Assembly (NCBI GenBank): GCA_905235825.1
Contig: CAJONH010000186.1
Span: 1-10,141 of the forward strand
Reading direction: 5' to 3'
From: Candidatus Gastranaerophilales bacterium
GTDB taxonomy: Bacteria > Cyanobacteriota > Vampirovibrionia > Gastranaerophilales > Gastranaerophilaceae
Length of the DNA: 10,141 bases
Shown here: one piece after another, positions 1 through 6,461 of the stretch
How positions within the stretch are numbered: position 1 is the stretch's first letter
Layout of the letters: each line of letters starts with the position of its first letter
The notes under the pieces: model-generated
Database searches by the model: none
What the model saw: only the letters and a program-made list of their open reading frames with translations
What the model was told of the DNA's origin: nothing
Translations under genes and position numbers: made by a program

Positions 1-33
1 TACATTATATTAATAAAAATCTATTAAAATAAT

Positions 34-414
34 TTAATAAAATAACAAGATAACAACAAAAACAGAAATTATAGAAATCAATATAATTAATGAGGTCACG
101 AAAAAATAAATTAAGCCCATTAGAAAAAATATATTATATATTTTATTATCTATAAATTTATTTTGTTTTATTTTAACACCATTAAAACATAAAAGAAATA
201 TAAAATAGAGAATTCTTGTTGTTGCAATATACATAGCACCATAAAAAACAAAACTTAAACCGGAGGTATCACTTTTGCTATATGAATATAATAGTAAAAA
301 GAATATAAAATCAAACCAGCCTATAAGAGAAAATAAATTAAAAGAGATATATCTTTTTAAATTAATAATAAAAGAAAAAATGTTTTTAATATTCAGAAGA
401 TATTTTAAATTCAT
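34..414 (-). CDS. small hydrophobic multi-pass membrane protein, unknown function
   Basis: I do not recognise this gene. From the ATG at 412-414 it gives 126 residues, very rich in Phe, Ile, Leu and Tyr. There are about three or four membrane segments: roughly residues 27-45, 53-78 and 93-125, the last long enough to be one or two helices. The frame stays open to a TTG at 444, but neither start has a recognisable Shine-Dalgarno site, so I chose the ATG. A TATACT box lies so close to this ATG that a leaderless transcript is possible; this is inference only. The gene lies downstream of the murQ operon on the same strand, separated from it by a hairpin and two palindromic repeats, so it is probably transcribed separately. 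The region is even more AT-rich than its neighbours. An uninterrupted hydrophobic ORF of this length is probably real, but low-complexity AT-rich DNA can produce such ORFs by chance. Confidence 0.5.
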   Translation of the reverse strand: MNLKYLLNIKNIFSFIINLKRYISFNLFSLIGWFDFIFFLLLYSYSKSDTSGLSFVFYGAMYIATTRILYFIFLLCFNGVKIKQNKFIDNKIYNIFFLMGLIYFFVTSLIILISIISVFVVILLFY

Positions 415-472
415 AGATGAAGTATAACATAAAAGTAATATCAAAAAATATCACGAAATGCAGAATATAGGA

Positions 473-497
473 GTAGCAGGGTAGACTTTAGTCTGCC
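473..497 (+). repeat. REP-like palindrome, copy 1
   Basis: The core is a short hairpin, GGTAGAC-TTTA-GTCTGCC, with one G-T wobble in a 7-bp stem, preceded by a GTAGCAG-type head. It is closely related to the elements at 520-541 and 10091-10115 (about 21 of 25 positions match the latter). It lies between genes, in inverted orientation to copy 2, 22 bases away. The shared head plus palindrome resembles REP/BIME elements. No RAYT transposase is visible in this window. Confidence 0.7.
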
Positions 498-519
498 AAA
501 AAATGAAATCTTAAATTTC

Positions 520-541
520 GGTAGGCTAAAGCCTGCCCTAC
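520..541 (-). repeat. REP-like palindrome, copy 2 (inverted to copy 1)
   Basis: On the plus strand the stem is GGTAGGC-TAAA-GCCTGCC, followed by CTAC, the complement of the GTAG head seen in the other copies. It differs from copy 1 only by transitions, and its own stem still pairs apart from one wobble. Copies 1 and 2 can also pair with each other over about 22 bp. The spacer between them carries a further small dyad (GAAAT/ATTTC). The arrangement is like a paired bacterial interspersed mosaic element and may also help end murQ transcription or protect the mRNA 3' end. Confidence 0.7.
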
Positions 542-574
542 GGCTTTCGGTATCGGTCAAATGAAAAATGCCGA

Positions 575-600
575 AATAAATTTGCTCGGGCAAATTTATT
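575..600 (-). terminator. AT-rich hairpin after murQ, probable terminator
   Basis: A perfect 11-bp inverted repeat, AATAAATTTGC / GCAAATTTATT, with a 4-base loop, begins 10 bases beyond the murQ stop codon. On the minus strand it is followed after a few bases by a short T run (CATTTTTC), not by an immediate U-tract. It is therefore a plausible but not textbook intrinsic terminator. Confidence 0.55.
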
Positions 601-610
601 AATTTTAAAC

Positions 611-1501
611 TTATACAAATAATTCGTCAAATACTTTTCTTAAGACTCCGTTATGTTTAGATAAAAGCTCTGATGCTCTATCTTCGGTCACATTATATTT
701 CAGCTGTAAAATTGCTTCCTTTACTTTATAGTTGTTATTTTCAAGAGTCTTTTTTGCAATTTCAATGTTTTTATCTGCTATTTCGGATACAATTCTTATT
801 GCTCTGTCTTTTAATTTTATGTTTGTAGGTTTTACATCAACCATAAAATTTTTGTAGGTCTTTCCTATTTTAACCATAGCACCTGTTGTAAGCATATTAA
901 GCACCATTTTTTGTGCAGTTCCCGCTTTCATTCTGGTGGAACCGGTTATGGCTTCAGCTCCCGTTTCTATACAAATTGTTATATCCGCATAATCCTTCAT
1001 TTTGGCTTCTTTATTACAGGTTAAAGCTATTGTTTTTGCCGATTTATTTTTTGCAAGTTTTAAAATTTCAATGACATAATTAGCGTTACCGCTTGCAGAT
1101 ATGGAAACTACCGTATCTTTTGATGTTATATTATGCTGTTCAAAATCTTTTTGAGCAAGTTCAACACTGTCCTCGGCACCTTCTATTGCATATCTTAATG
1201 CTTTATCACCGCCTGCTATAATTCCCTGCACCATTTCAGAAGGAGTATTAAATGTTGGCGGACACTCGGAAGCATCAAGCACACCTAGTCTGCCTGATGT
1301 TCCTGCTCCAAAATAAAATAATCTGCCGCCTTTTAAAAAATTTTCACTTATAATATCCGTTGCACAAGCAATTTGTTCCAAATTTTTAGATATCTCAACA
1401 GCAACTTTTAAATCTTCATTATTTATCATTTTTACTATTTCAAAAGATGATGAAATATCTATATTAACCGTATCTTTGTTTGTCTGTTCCGTTATAATCA
1501 T
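611..1501 (-). CDS. murQ: N-acetylmuramic acid 6-phosphate etherase (MurQ)
   Basis: This cytoplasmic enzyme of peptidoglycan recycling cleaves the D-lactyl ether of MurNAc-6-phosphate, giving GlcNAc-6-phosphate and D-lactate. The 296 residues match the usual family length. The N terminus (TEQ...NIDISSSFEIVKMIN) is typical. A SIS sugar-phosphate domain follows, with the hallmark GAGTSGRLGVLDASECPP at 65-82 and GSTRMKAGTAQK near 187-198, then a small helical C-terminal domain. E79 and E110 correspond by spacing (31 residues) to the two catalytic glutamates known in E. coli MurQ (E83, E114). The ATG is preceded by CAGG about 8 bases upstream. The gene starts 12 bases after the VTT gene stop on the same strand, so the two are almost certainly co-transcribed. 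No MurNAc PTS transporter or anhydro-MurNAc kinase is in the window, so the source of the substrate (uptake or self-recycling) cannot be told. Confidence 0.97.
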   Translation of the reverse strand: MIITEQTNKDTVNIDISSSFEIVKMINNEDLKVAVEISKNLEQIACATDIISENFLKGGRLFYFGAGTSGRLGVLDASECPPTFNTPSEMVQGIIAGGDKALRYAIEGAEDSVELAQKDFEQHNITSKDTVVSISASGNANYVIEILKLAKNKSAKTIALTCNKEAKMKDYADITICIETGAEAITGSTRMKAGTAQKMVLNMLTTGAMVKIGKTYKNFMVDVKPTNIKLKDRAIRIVSEIADKNIEIAKKTLENNNYKVKEAILQLKYNVTEDRASELLSKHNGVLRKVFDELFV

Positions 1502-1513
1502 AGTTTATACCTG

Positions 1514-2092
1514 TTATTCTTTAATAAAAGATTTTCTTTTTTTATAAACAATTACATAAAAAGCAATTACAATGATTGTTAAAGCAATAATTACAAGTTC
1601 AATATACTGTTTGATTGCTTCACCGAAAAACATTAATACTACACTGACAATAAAAAATCTTAATCCTCTGCCAAAAAAACTTGCAATCATAAATTTCCAA
1701 AAATTCATATTTAATATACCGCTTGCAATGGTAAATACTTTATATGGAATTGGAGTAAATGCGGAAAAAAATACTGCTGCGGTTCCATATTTATTATAGA
1801 GATTTTCTACAGCTTCAAATTTTTCTCTGCCGCCTTTTCTAAATAACCAATTAAAAGCGGGTCTTCCGCCCCAAAATCCGATTGCATAACCGACTGCACC
1901 TCCAAATGCGGAAGCTATAGTACAAATAAGTGCAAAAAACAATGCTTTTGAAGGCTGAGCCAAATCCATAATACTCAAAATAATATCAGGCGGAGGTACA
2001 AGAAAAAAACTTTCTATAAAAGAATTAAGAGCTAACCCCCAAATACCCAAAGATTCAAAATACTGTGTCATTTGAACAAATATCTCTTTCAT
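1514..2092 (-). CDS. VTT/DedA-like (SNARE-associated, YqaA type) membrane protein
   Basis: This is a polytopic inner-membrane protein of 192 residues, a typical YqaA/DedA size. Family marks are E27 before the PPPD loop (33-36), a GGAVGYAIG segment at 64-72, the re-entrant motif AFTPIPYK at 111-118 followed by ASGI, and the GRGLR arginine motif at 141-145. Membrane helices lie at about 16-33, 48-73, 103-127, 131-157 and 163-183, ending in a basic KKRK tail. DedA/VTT proteins are linked to lipid carrier or phospholipid flipping and to proton-motive-force homeostasis; the substrate cannot be told from sequence. The start ATG has AAAGGG about 8 bases upstream. It sits between the helical-repeat gene (87-base gap) and murQ (12-base gap). 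The link to murQ suggests an envelope role, for example lipid-carrier recycling, which is inference. Confidence 0.88.
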   Translation of the reverse strand: MKEIFVQMTQYFESLGIWGLALNSFIESFFLVPPPDIILSIMDLAQPSKALFFALICTIASAFGGAVGYAIGFWGGRPAFNWLFRKGGREKFEAVENLYNKYGTAAVFFSAFTPIPYKVFTIASGILNMNFWKFMIASFFGRGLRFFIVSVVLMFFGEAIKQYIELVIIALTIIVIAFYVIVYKKRKSFIKE

Positions 2093-2105
2093 TCCCTAAC
2101 CCTTT

Positions 2106-2136
2106 ATTGTTAATCAGTAAAATAAACATTAACAAT
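2106..2136. promoter_or_regulatory. 9-bp inverted repeat upstream of the VTT-murQ genes
   Basis: Perfect arms ATTGTTAAT and ATTAACAAT are separated by 13 bases. The dyad lies between a candidate -10 box on the minus strand (TATGATAAAAT, 2135-2145) and the Shine-Dalgarno of the VTT gene. There is no G/C clamp and no T run on the minus strand, so it is not a convincing terminator. It could be an operator or an mRNA stem. In DNA this AT-rich it may also be chance. Confidence 0.3.
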
Positions 2137-2179
2137 TTTATCATAAAAAGTTACTATTACAACTTATAATACCTTTGAT

Positions 2180-2674
2180 TTACTTCCTAAACCTATCTGA
2201 CATATAACTTAAAATAGCACCGCCAATTTCTTCGTTAGGATCAAAAATTTTGTTTTGCTGCGGATACATTGAATTTTGTATAAGCATTTGAACCAAAGGT
2301 CCAAACGCATCAGGCACCTGCGTCTTTCTGTAAATTCCTGCCAAATATGTTTGTATATTTGGTGATGTTGTATTGTTAAATCTTGCAAAATAAGGATACA
2401 ATTTATCAAGCCCTTTTACACCGTTATCCGCCATTTTATTTGCTACATGCAGAGTTTCAACAATCTGCGGTTCGTTATTTGAACGCACAAGAACATCTGC
2501 TAATACAGGCAGTGCTTTTTCTCCCTGCTTAACAAAATAGTCAACTTCTTCTTTATCAAATATGCAAAAATTTCTTCCCGCTTCAGGCAGAAGACATGAA
2601 GTTAAATTGTAATGCGAACGGTCTATATTCGTCGAATTATAATAAGGGTAAGAATGACATACCGAATTTATCAT
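2180..2674 (-). CDS. HEAT/ARM-like helical-repeat protein, unknown function
   Basis: Using the ATG at 2672-2674 the product is 164 residues. The first 40 are Tyr/Asn/Ser/Cys-rich and probably disordered. From about residue 41 the chain becomes paired amphipathic helices of HEAT/ARM style (VDYFVKQGEKALPVLADVLV; PQIVETLHVANKMADNGVKGLDKLYPYF; IQTYLAGIYRK; AFGPLVQMLIQ). The frame extends to a TTG at 2701, but GGAG lies 6 bases before the ATG, which decides the start. No catalytic motif or signal peptide is seen. Such proteins are usually scaffolds or partners. It is first in a same-strand run with the VTT protein and murQ; the 87-base gap lacks a convincing terminator, so co-transcription is possible. 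The divergent upstream region is shared with the nitroreductase operon and holds a weak minus-strand -10 (GATAAT, 2737-2742). Confidence 0.75.
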   Translation of the reverse strand: MINSVCHSYPYYNSTNIDRSHYNLTSCLLPEAGRNFCIFDKEEVDYFVKQGEKALPVLADVLVRSNNEPQIVETLHVANKMADNGVKGLDKLYPYFARFNNTTSPNIQTYLAGIYRKTQVPDAFGPLVQMLIQNSMYPQQNKIFDPNEEIGGAILSYMSDRFRK

Positions 2675-2680
2675 ATTGTT

Positions 2681-2684
2681 CTCC
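2681..2684 (-). promoter_or_regulatory. Shine-Dalgarno deciding the helical-repeat gene start
   Basis: GGAG on the minus strand ends 6 bases before the ATG at 2674. The alternative upstream TTG (2701) has only an A/T-tract before it, so translation should begin at the ATG. Confidence 0.7.
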
Positions 2685-2698
2685 GAATATAGAAAGTT

Positions 2699-2716
2699 CA
2701 AAAAAAATTTTTTTTG
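2699..2716. promoter_or_regulatory. 18-bp A8T8 palindrome in the divergent intergenic region
   Basis: C-A8-T8-G is a perfect palindrome in the expected 5' leader of the helical-repeat gene. Long A-tracts of this type bend or stiffen DNA and often lie in promoter regions. It is not a terminator for either flanking gene. A regulatory role is inference. Confidence 0.25.
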
Positions 2717-2775
2717 TTAATTTTCGGAATGAATTTATTATCAAAAAATATTTATAAAAACAAAATTTTACTGCT

Positions 2776-2786
2776 TATGATAAAAT
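2776..2786 (+). promoter_or_regulatory. candidate -10 region of the nitroreductase-alaR-alaT operon
   Basis: TATGATAAAAT lies about 27 bases before the start codon of the first gene. No good -35 hexamer stands at the normal distance, only A/T-rich sequence near 2751-2758. The following Shine-Dalgarno (AAAAGGGG, 5 bases before the ATG) is strong. The same 11-mer occurs on the minus strand at 2135-2145 upstream of the VTT gene. Confidence 0.35.
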
Positions 2787-2813
2787 AAACATGAGTAAAC
2801 AAAAGGGGAAAAA

Positions 2814-3695
2814 ATGGCAGAACTTAATTTTAGAGTAGACGAAAGTAAATGTATTCATTGCGGATTATGTCAAAAAGACTGCATTGCCTATGTTTTGGAT
2901 ATGGATACACTTAATTTTCCAAGAGCAAACAGACCCCAGCAATGCATAAAATGCGGTCATTGTATGGCAATATGTCCTGTCGGTGCAATTTCTATCTTTA
3001 ATAAACAAAGTGAAAATGCACAGCAAATTCAGCCGCAAAATCCCGATATGATTTTAAATCTGATAAAATCCCGCCGAAGCAACAGGCAGTATAAAAAAGA
3101 AAATGTTAATAAAGAAACATTAAATAAACTTAAAGATATGCTTAAATGGGTTCCGACGGGATGTAATGCACATTCACTCCATTTTTCTTTTATTGATGAT
3201 ATTGAAGTTATGGATGAATTTAGAAATTATACAAATGAAAAAATTATAAGTGCTTTAAAAAATAAAGGAATAAAATTAATTGTTGATAAATTTTCATCGT
3301 TTTTACAGCATTTTTCGGATGGAGAGGATATTATTTTCAGAGGAGCACCGCATTTGATTGCAGTATCAAATAAAGTAACGGCTCCATGCTCAAAAGAAGA
3401 TGCAATTATTGCTTTAAGCTATTTTGAGCTTTATGCTCAAAGTTTGGGACTCGGCACCTGCTGGTGCGGATTTGCAGATATTGCTTTAAATGCCTTTCCT
3501 GAACTCTGTGAATATTTAAAAATTCCTGACGGATATAAAGTTCAATATGCAATGCTTTTTGGTGAAAAAAGTGCAAATTATGCAAGGACAACTCAAAATG
3601 AAGATGTAACAATCGTAAGTGCCGAAAAAACGGGTGTTCAAAAAATTCCGTTTACAAACAGATTAAAAAGATATTTTTGGAATATGATTAGATAG
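2814..3695 (+). CDS. ferredoxin-nitroreductase fusion flavoprotein
   Basis: The 293-residue cytoplasmic protein has two parts. Residues 1-60 form a bacterial 2x[4Fe-4S] ferredoxin with C13-x2-C16-x2-C19-x3-C23 and C44-x2-C47-x2-C50-x3-C54-P. Residues about 80-255 form an FMN-binding nitroreductase domain, recognised by the opening SRRSNRQYKKENV, the GCNAHSLHF segment near 116-124, and the LGLGTCWCGF segment. Fusions of this type are common in anaerobes, where the ferredoxin module passes electrons to flavin for reduction of an unknown acceptor (quinone, nitro or enone compounds). The physiological substrate is not evident. AAAAGGGG 5 bases before the ATG supports the start. The gene lies 9 bases upstream of an AlaR-like regulator, so it is first in a three-gene operon with an aminotransferase. 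That could link it to redox or amino-acid metabolism, but this is inference from context. Confidence 0.92.
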   Translation: MAELNFRVDESKCIHCGLCQKDCIAYVLDMDTLNFPRANRPQQCIKCGHCMAICPVGAISIFNKQSENAQQIQPQNPDMILNLIKSRRSNRQYKKENVNKETLNKLKDMLKWVPTGCNAHSLHFSFIDDIEVMDEFRNYTNEKIISALKNKGIKLIVDKFSSFLQHFSDGEDIIFRGAPHLIAVSNKVTAPCSKEDAIIALSYFELYAQSLGLGTCWCGFADIALNAFPELCEYLKIPDGYKVQYAMLFGEKSANYARTTQNEDVTIVSAEKTGVQKIPFTNRLKRYFWNMIR

Positions 3696-3704
3696 AGGAT
3701 TGCT

Positions 3705-4187
3705 ATGAGAGAAGAATTACTGTCGATAATAGAAAAAAACAGCAGAATAGCTTTGAAAGATTTAGCTGTTATACTGTGTTCCGATGAAATTACAGTTGCA
3801 AATGAACTGGCAGCTCTGGAAAATGAAGGGATAATCTGCGGTTATCAAACTCTTATTGATTGGGATAAAACTACAATCGAAAAAGTAACGGGATTAATTG
3901 AAGTAAGAGTTACTCCTCAAAGGGGCAGAGGTTTTGATTCCATAGCGGAAAGAATATATAATTATCCCGAAGTTAAAACGGTATATTTAATTTCAGGCGG
4001 ATTTGACCTGCTGGTTATACTTGAAGAAAAATCATTAAGAGAAATAGCAAACTTTGTATCCGATAAATTGGCGACTCTGGATGATGTTTTAAGTACCGCT
4101 ACACATTTTATACTGAAAAAATATAAAGATAACGGAACAATTCTGTCTAAAAAGAAAGATGATGAAAGAGAAATAATAACACCATGA
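3705..4187 (+). CDS. alaR: Lrp/AsnC-family transcriptional regulator, AlaR-like
   Basis: This 160-residue regulator has an N-terminal winged HTH (about 1-50: LLSIIEKNSRIALKDLAVIL, then an ALENEGIICGY wing). A RAM/AsnC ligand-binding domain follows (about 62-140) with RVTPQRGRGFDSIAERIY and the glycine turn ISGGFDLLVILE. The stretch VSDKLATLDDVLSTATHF and the HFILKKYKDNG end closely resemble B. subtilis AlaR (YugG) as I remember it. In Bacillus, AlaR is encoded next to the alanine aminotransferase AlaT and controls it. Here the same order is kept, with an ATGA overlap into the aminotransferase gene. AGAGG 6 bases upstream supports the ATG. It probably binds DNA as a dimer or octamer and senses an amino acid, perhaps alanine. 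The gene symbol is by resemblance. Confidence 0.9.
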   Translation: MREELLSIIEKNSRIALKDLAVILCSDEITVANELAALENEGIICGYQTLIDWDKTTIEKVTGLIEVRVTPQRGRGFDSIAERIYNYPEVKTVYLISGGFDLLVILEEKSLREIANFVSDKLATLDDVLSTATHFILKKYKDNGTILSKKKDDEREIITP

Positions 4188-5344
4188 AAGAACTCTCAAA
4201 AAAAGTTGAAGCAATAAAACCGTCAGGTATACGTAAGTTTTTTGACCTCGTAAGTGAAATGGAAGATGTTATTTCATTAGGTGTTGGCGAGCCTGATTTT
4301 GATACTCCATGGCATATTCGTGATGAAGGAATATTTGCACTTGAAAGAGGCAAAACATTTTATACTTCAAATTTGGGATTAAAACCGCTTAGAGTGGAAA
4401 TTGCCAATTATATTAAACGTACTCAGGGAATTGAATATTGTCCCGATAATGAAATTATAGTTACGGTAGGCGGTTCTGAGGCTATCGATATCGGTATAAG
4501 AGCAATGGTTAATGAAGGGGATGAGGTAATAATTCCTCAGCCTTCTTATGTTTCTTACGAACCATGTACCATACTTGCAAATGCAAAACCCGTAATTATT
4601 AATTTAAAAGAAGAAAATGAATTCAGGCTGACTGCAAAAGAACTTGAAGCTGTAATTACTCCAAAATCAAAAATTTTGATTTTGCCTTTTCCAAATAATC
4701 CTACAGGTTCAATAATGACACGTGAAAATCTTGAAGAAATAGCTAAAATAGTGAAAAAATACGATTTATATGTTATGTCGGATGAAATATATTCCGAATT
4801 AACGTACAGTGGAAAACACGTTTCAATTGCGTCATTGGAAGGAATGCAGGAAAGAACAATTTTAATAAACGGATTTTCTAAATCTTATGCGATGACAGGA
4901 TGGCGGTTAGGATATGCACTTGCTCCTTCTTCTATTATAAAACAAATGACTAAAATTCATCAATTTACAATTATGTGTGCTCCGACAACAAGTCAGTATG
5001 CAGCCGTTAATGCTTTAAAAAACGGCGATGAAGATGTAAAAATGATGCGGACTTCTTATAATCAAAGAAGAAGATTTTTATTAAATGCGTTTAAAGAAAT
5101 GAATATAGAATGCTTTGAACCGTTCGGAGCGTTTTATGTATTTCCTTCAATTAAACAATTTGGAATGACAAGTGAAGAATTTGCAACGAAGCTGTTGAAA
5201 GAAGAACGTGTTGCAGCAGTACCCGGTACGGCATTCGGGGAAAGCGGCGAAGGTCATTTAAGAATATCTTATGCTTATTCTCTTGACAATCTCAAAATTG
5301 CTATGGAAAGATTTAAAAACTTTATTGACAAACTTCGTAAATAG
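4184..5344 (+). CDS. alaT: PLP-dependent class I/II aminotransferase, AlaT-like
   Basis: This 386-residue fold-type I aminotransferase is full length. Visible marks are VGEPDFDTP (34-42), the NNPTG segment at 171-175 with the cofactor-contacting Asn, D200 and Y203 in SDEIYSEL, the PLP lysine K233 in NGFSKSYAMTGWRLGY, and the substrate carboxylate-binding R360 in HLRISYA. It would transfer an amino group between an amino acid and 2-oxoglutarate or pyruvate in the cytosol. The pairing with an AlaR-like regulator and the length point to the B. subtilis AlaT (YugH) group, so alanine is the leading guess; an aspartate or aromatic amino acid preference cannot be excluded. Its ATG overlaps the regulator's stop codon by four bases (ATGA), implying translational coupling. 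No clear intrinsic terminator follows. Confidence 0.93.
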   Translation: MKELSKKVEAIKPSGIRKFFDLVSEMEDVISLGVGEPDFDTPWHIRDEGIFALERGKTFYTSNLGLKPLRVEIANYIKRTQGIEYCPDNEIIVTVGGSEAIDIGIRAMVNEGDEVIIPQPSYVSYEPCTILANAKPVIINLKEENEFRLTAKELEAVITPKSKILILPFPNNPTGSIMTRENLEEIAKIVKKYDLYVMSDEIYSELTYSGKHVSIASLEGMQERTILINGFSKSYAMTGWRLGYALAPSSIIKQMTKIHQFTIMCAPTTSQYAAVNALKNGDEDVKMMRTSYNQRRRFLLNAFKEMNIECFEPFGAFYVFPSIKQFGMTSEEFATKLLKEERVAAVPGTAFGESGEGHLRISYAYSLDNLKIAMERFKNFIDKLRK

Positions 5345-5370
5345 CATTTTGATTGAATCTTATGAAAAAT

Positions 5371-5398
5371 TTAACATTTATGAAAATTGAAGTAAAAT
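5371..5398 (+). promoter_or_regulatory. candidate sigma-70 promoter for the radical SAM gene
   Basis: TTAACA (5371-5376) and TAAAAT (5393-5398) are separated by 16 bases, about 20 bases before the start codon. AAGGG at 5406-5410 is the Shine-Dalgarno, 8 bases before the ATG at 5419. This would separate the gene from the alaRT operon. Confidence 0.45.
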
Positions 5399-5418
5399 GT
5401 CCTTGAAGGGAATTATGA

Positions 5419-6387
5419 ATGCAATATAAAAGCTGCCAATGGGTAAACAGAGGAATAGAGTTTAGAACAAATTCTTTACGTTTATGCTGCTACGGCTATC
5501 TTCAAGGCAGAGAAACAGAATATCAAACCGTAATAAAAAACGCTTATCATGGTGAACTCATTGACTGGAATGAAATATTCAAGATAAAAGATAAGCTCAA
5601 AGAAATGCATAAAAAAGGTGAATATCTTGATGCCTGCAAAAATTGCATTTATTTAACGGAACGAAATTGGGATGAAGAAAACTATATAAATCATTTTACA
5701 TTAAATCATTGGACGAAATGCAACTGCAATTGTACTTATTGCTATACGGCAAAAAATAAAAAAGAATTTAACAGTTATAAAGAATATAATTTATATCCCG
5801 TTATAAAGGATATGTTCAAAAAAAATGTTATAAAACATACAGATGAAGGGTGCGTTATATTTGGCGGCGGAGAACCGGCAATTTTACGTGATTTTGACAA
5901 AATTATTGATATATTCCTAAAAAACGGCTGTAAAAATATTAGAATTAATTCTTCAGGAATTAAATATTCCAAAGCAATTGAAAAAGGACTTAAACAAGGA
6001 GCTGTAAGTCTTGTTATATCTGTTGATGCAGGAACTCAGCAGACTTATGAACGAATTAAACAGGTAAAATGTTATAAAAAAGTCTGGGGAAATATTCGTA
6101 AGTACGCAAAGGCAAATCCTGATTTATTAAAGGTTAAATTTATTTTATATCCTAATGTGAATGATACTTATGAAGAAATAAACAAATGGTTTGAAGAAGT
6201 AATAAAAAACGGAGTAAAATCAGTAAGTTTAAGTGTTGAACAGGATTGGTTTAATATTCATCAGGGTAATTTCCCCTCTAAAATATATGAGCAGATATCA
6301 TATATGGAAAGACGTTCAAAGGAATTACAACTTAATCTTGAAATATATTGTGAGGCTCTTGCCGTATTAAGAGAACAAAATAAATAA
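5419..6387 (+). CDS. radical SAM protein with N-terminal SPASM-like cysteine module
   Basis: The protein has 322 residues. The radical SAM core starts near residue 93 with C101-x3-C105-x2-C108-Y for the SAM-binding [4Fe-4S] cluster. It continues with the glycine motif FGGGEP (148-153) and the strands INSSG and ISVDAG. Before the core lies a module with C6, C23-C24 and C73-x2-C76. The spacing C..W..GIEF....LRLCC...(about 48)...C..C looks like the SPASM/twitch-type domain that normally follows the core, so the order appears permuted. Such modules bind auxiliary Fe-S clusters. Radical SAM/SPASM proteins often mature peptides or modify sugars; no substrate gene is adjacent. Spacing from the aminotransferase (74 bases, own promoter candidate) suggests a separate unit. 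An overlapping out-of-frame ATG at 5415 is ignored because AAGGG is well spaced for 5419. Confidence 0.88.
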   Translation: MQYKSCQWVNRGIEFRTNSLRLCCYGYLQGRETEYQTVIKNAYHGELIDWNEIFKIKDKLKEMHKKGEYLDACKNCIYLTERNWDEENYINHFTLNHWTKCNCNCTYCYTAKNKKEFNSYKEYNLYPVIKDMFKKNVIKHTDEGCVIFGGGEPAILRDFDKIIDIFLKNGCKNIRINSSGIKYSKAIEKGLKQGAVSLVISVDAGTQQTYERIKQVKCYKKVWGNIRKYAKANPDLLKVKFILYPNVNDTYEEINKWFEEVIKNGVKSVSLSVEQDWFNIHQGNFPSKIYEQISYMERRSKELQLNLEIYCEALAVLREQNK

Positions 6388-6408
6388 TCAGCTTTTTATA
6401 TTAAAATA

Positions 6409-6437
6409 AATGCCATACATAAGTTATGTACGGCATT
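6409..6437 (-). terminator. convergent hairpin terminator
   Basis: Arms of 14 bases (AATGCCATACATAA / TTATGTACGGCATT) flank a single base. Read on the minus strand, the one imperfect pair becomes a G-U wobble, so the stem is continuous, and it is followed by TTATTTTAAT. It therefore best fits termination of the minus-strand MerR-like gene. On the plus strand it has a mismatch and no T run but may still slow polymerase from the radical SAM gene, which ends 21 bases earlier. Confidence 0.7.
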
Positions 6438-6461
6438 CAGATACTTTGTTAAAATTATTAA

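Noticed and set aside
473..541. CRISPR array
   Set aside because: Only two palindromes in opposite orientation with one spacer; no regular direct repeats and no cas genes.
1572..1799. Plus-strand open frame opposite the VTT gene
   Set aside because: It is antisense to a well-supported membrane protein gene, lacks a ribosome site, and its hydrophobic content mirrors the real gene.
2209..2409. Second minus-strand frame inside the helical-repeat gene
   Set aside because: It is an out-of-frame overlap with a coherent helical protein and has no start signal.
2675..2701. TTG start extending the helical-repeat protein by nine residues
   Set aside because: There is no ribosome site before the TTG, while GGAG stands 6 bases before the internal ATG.
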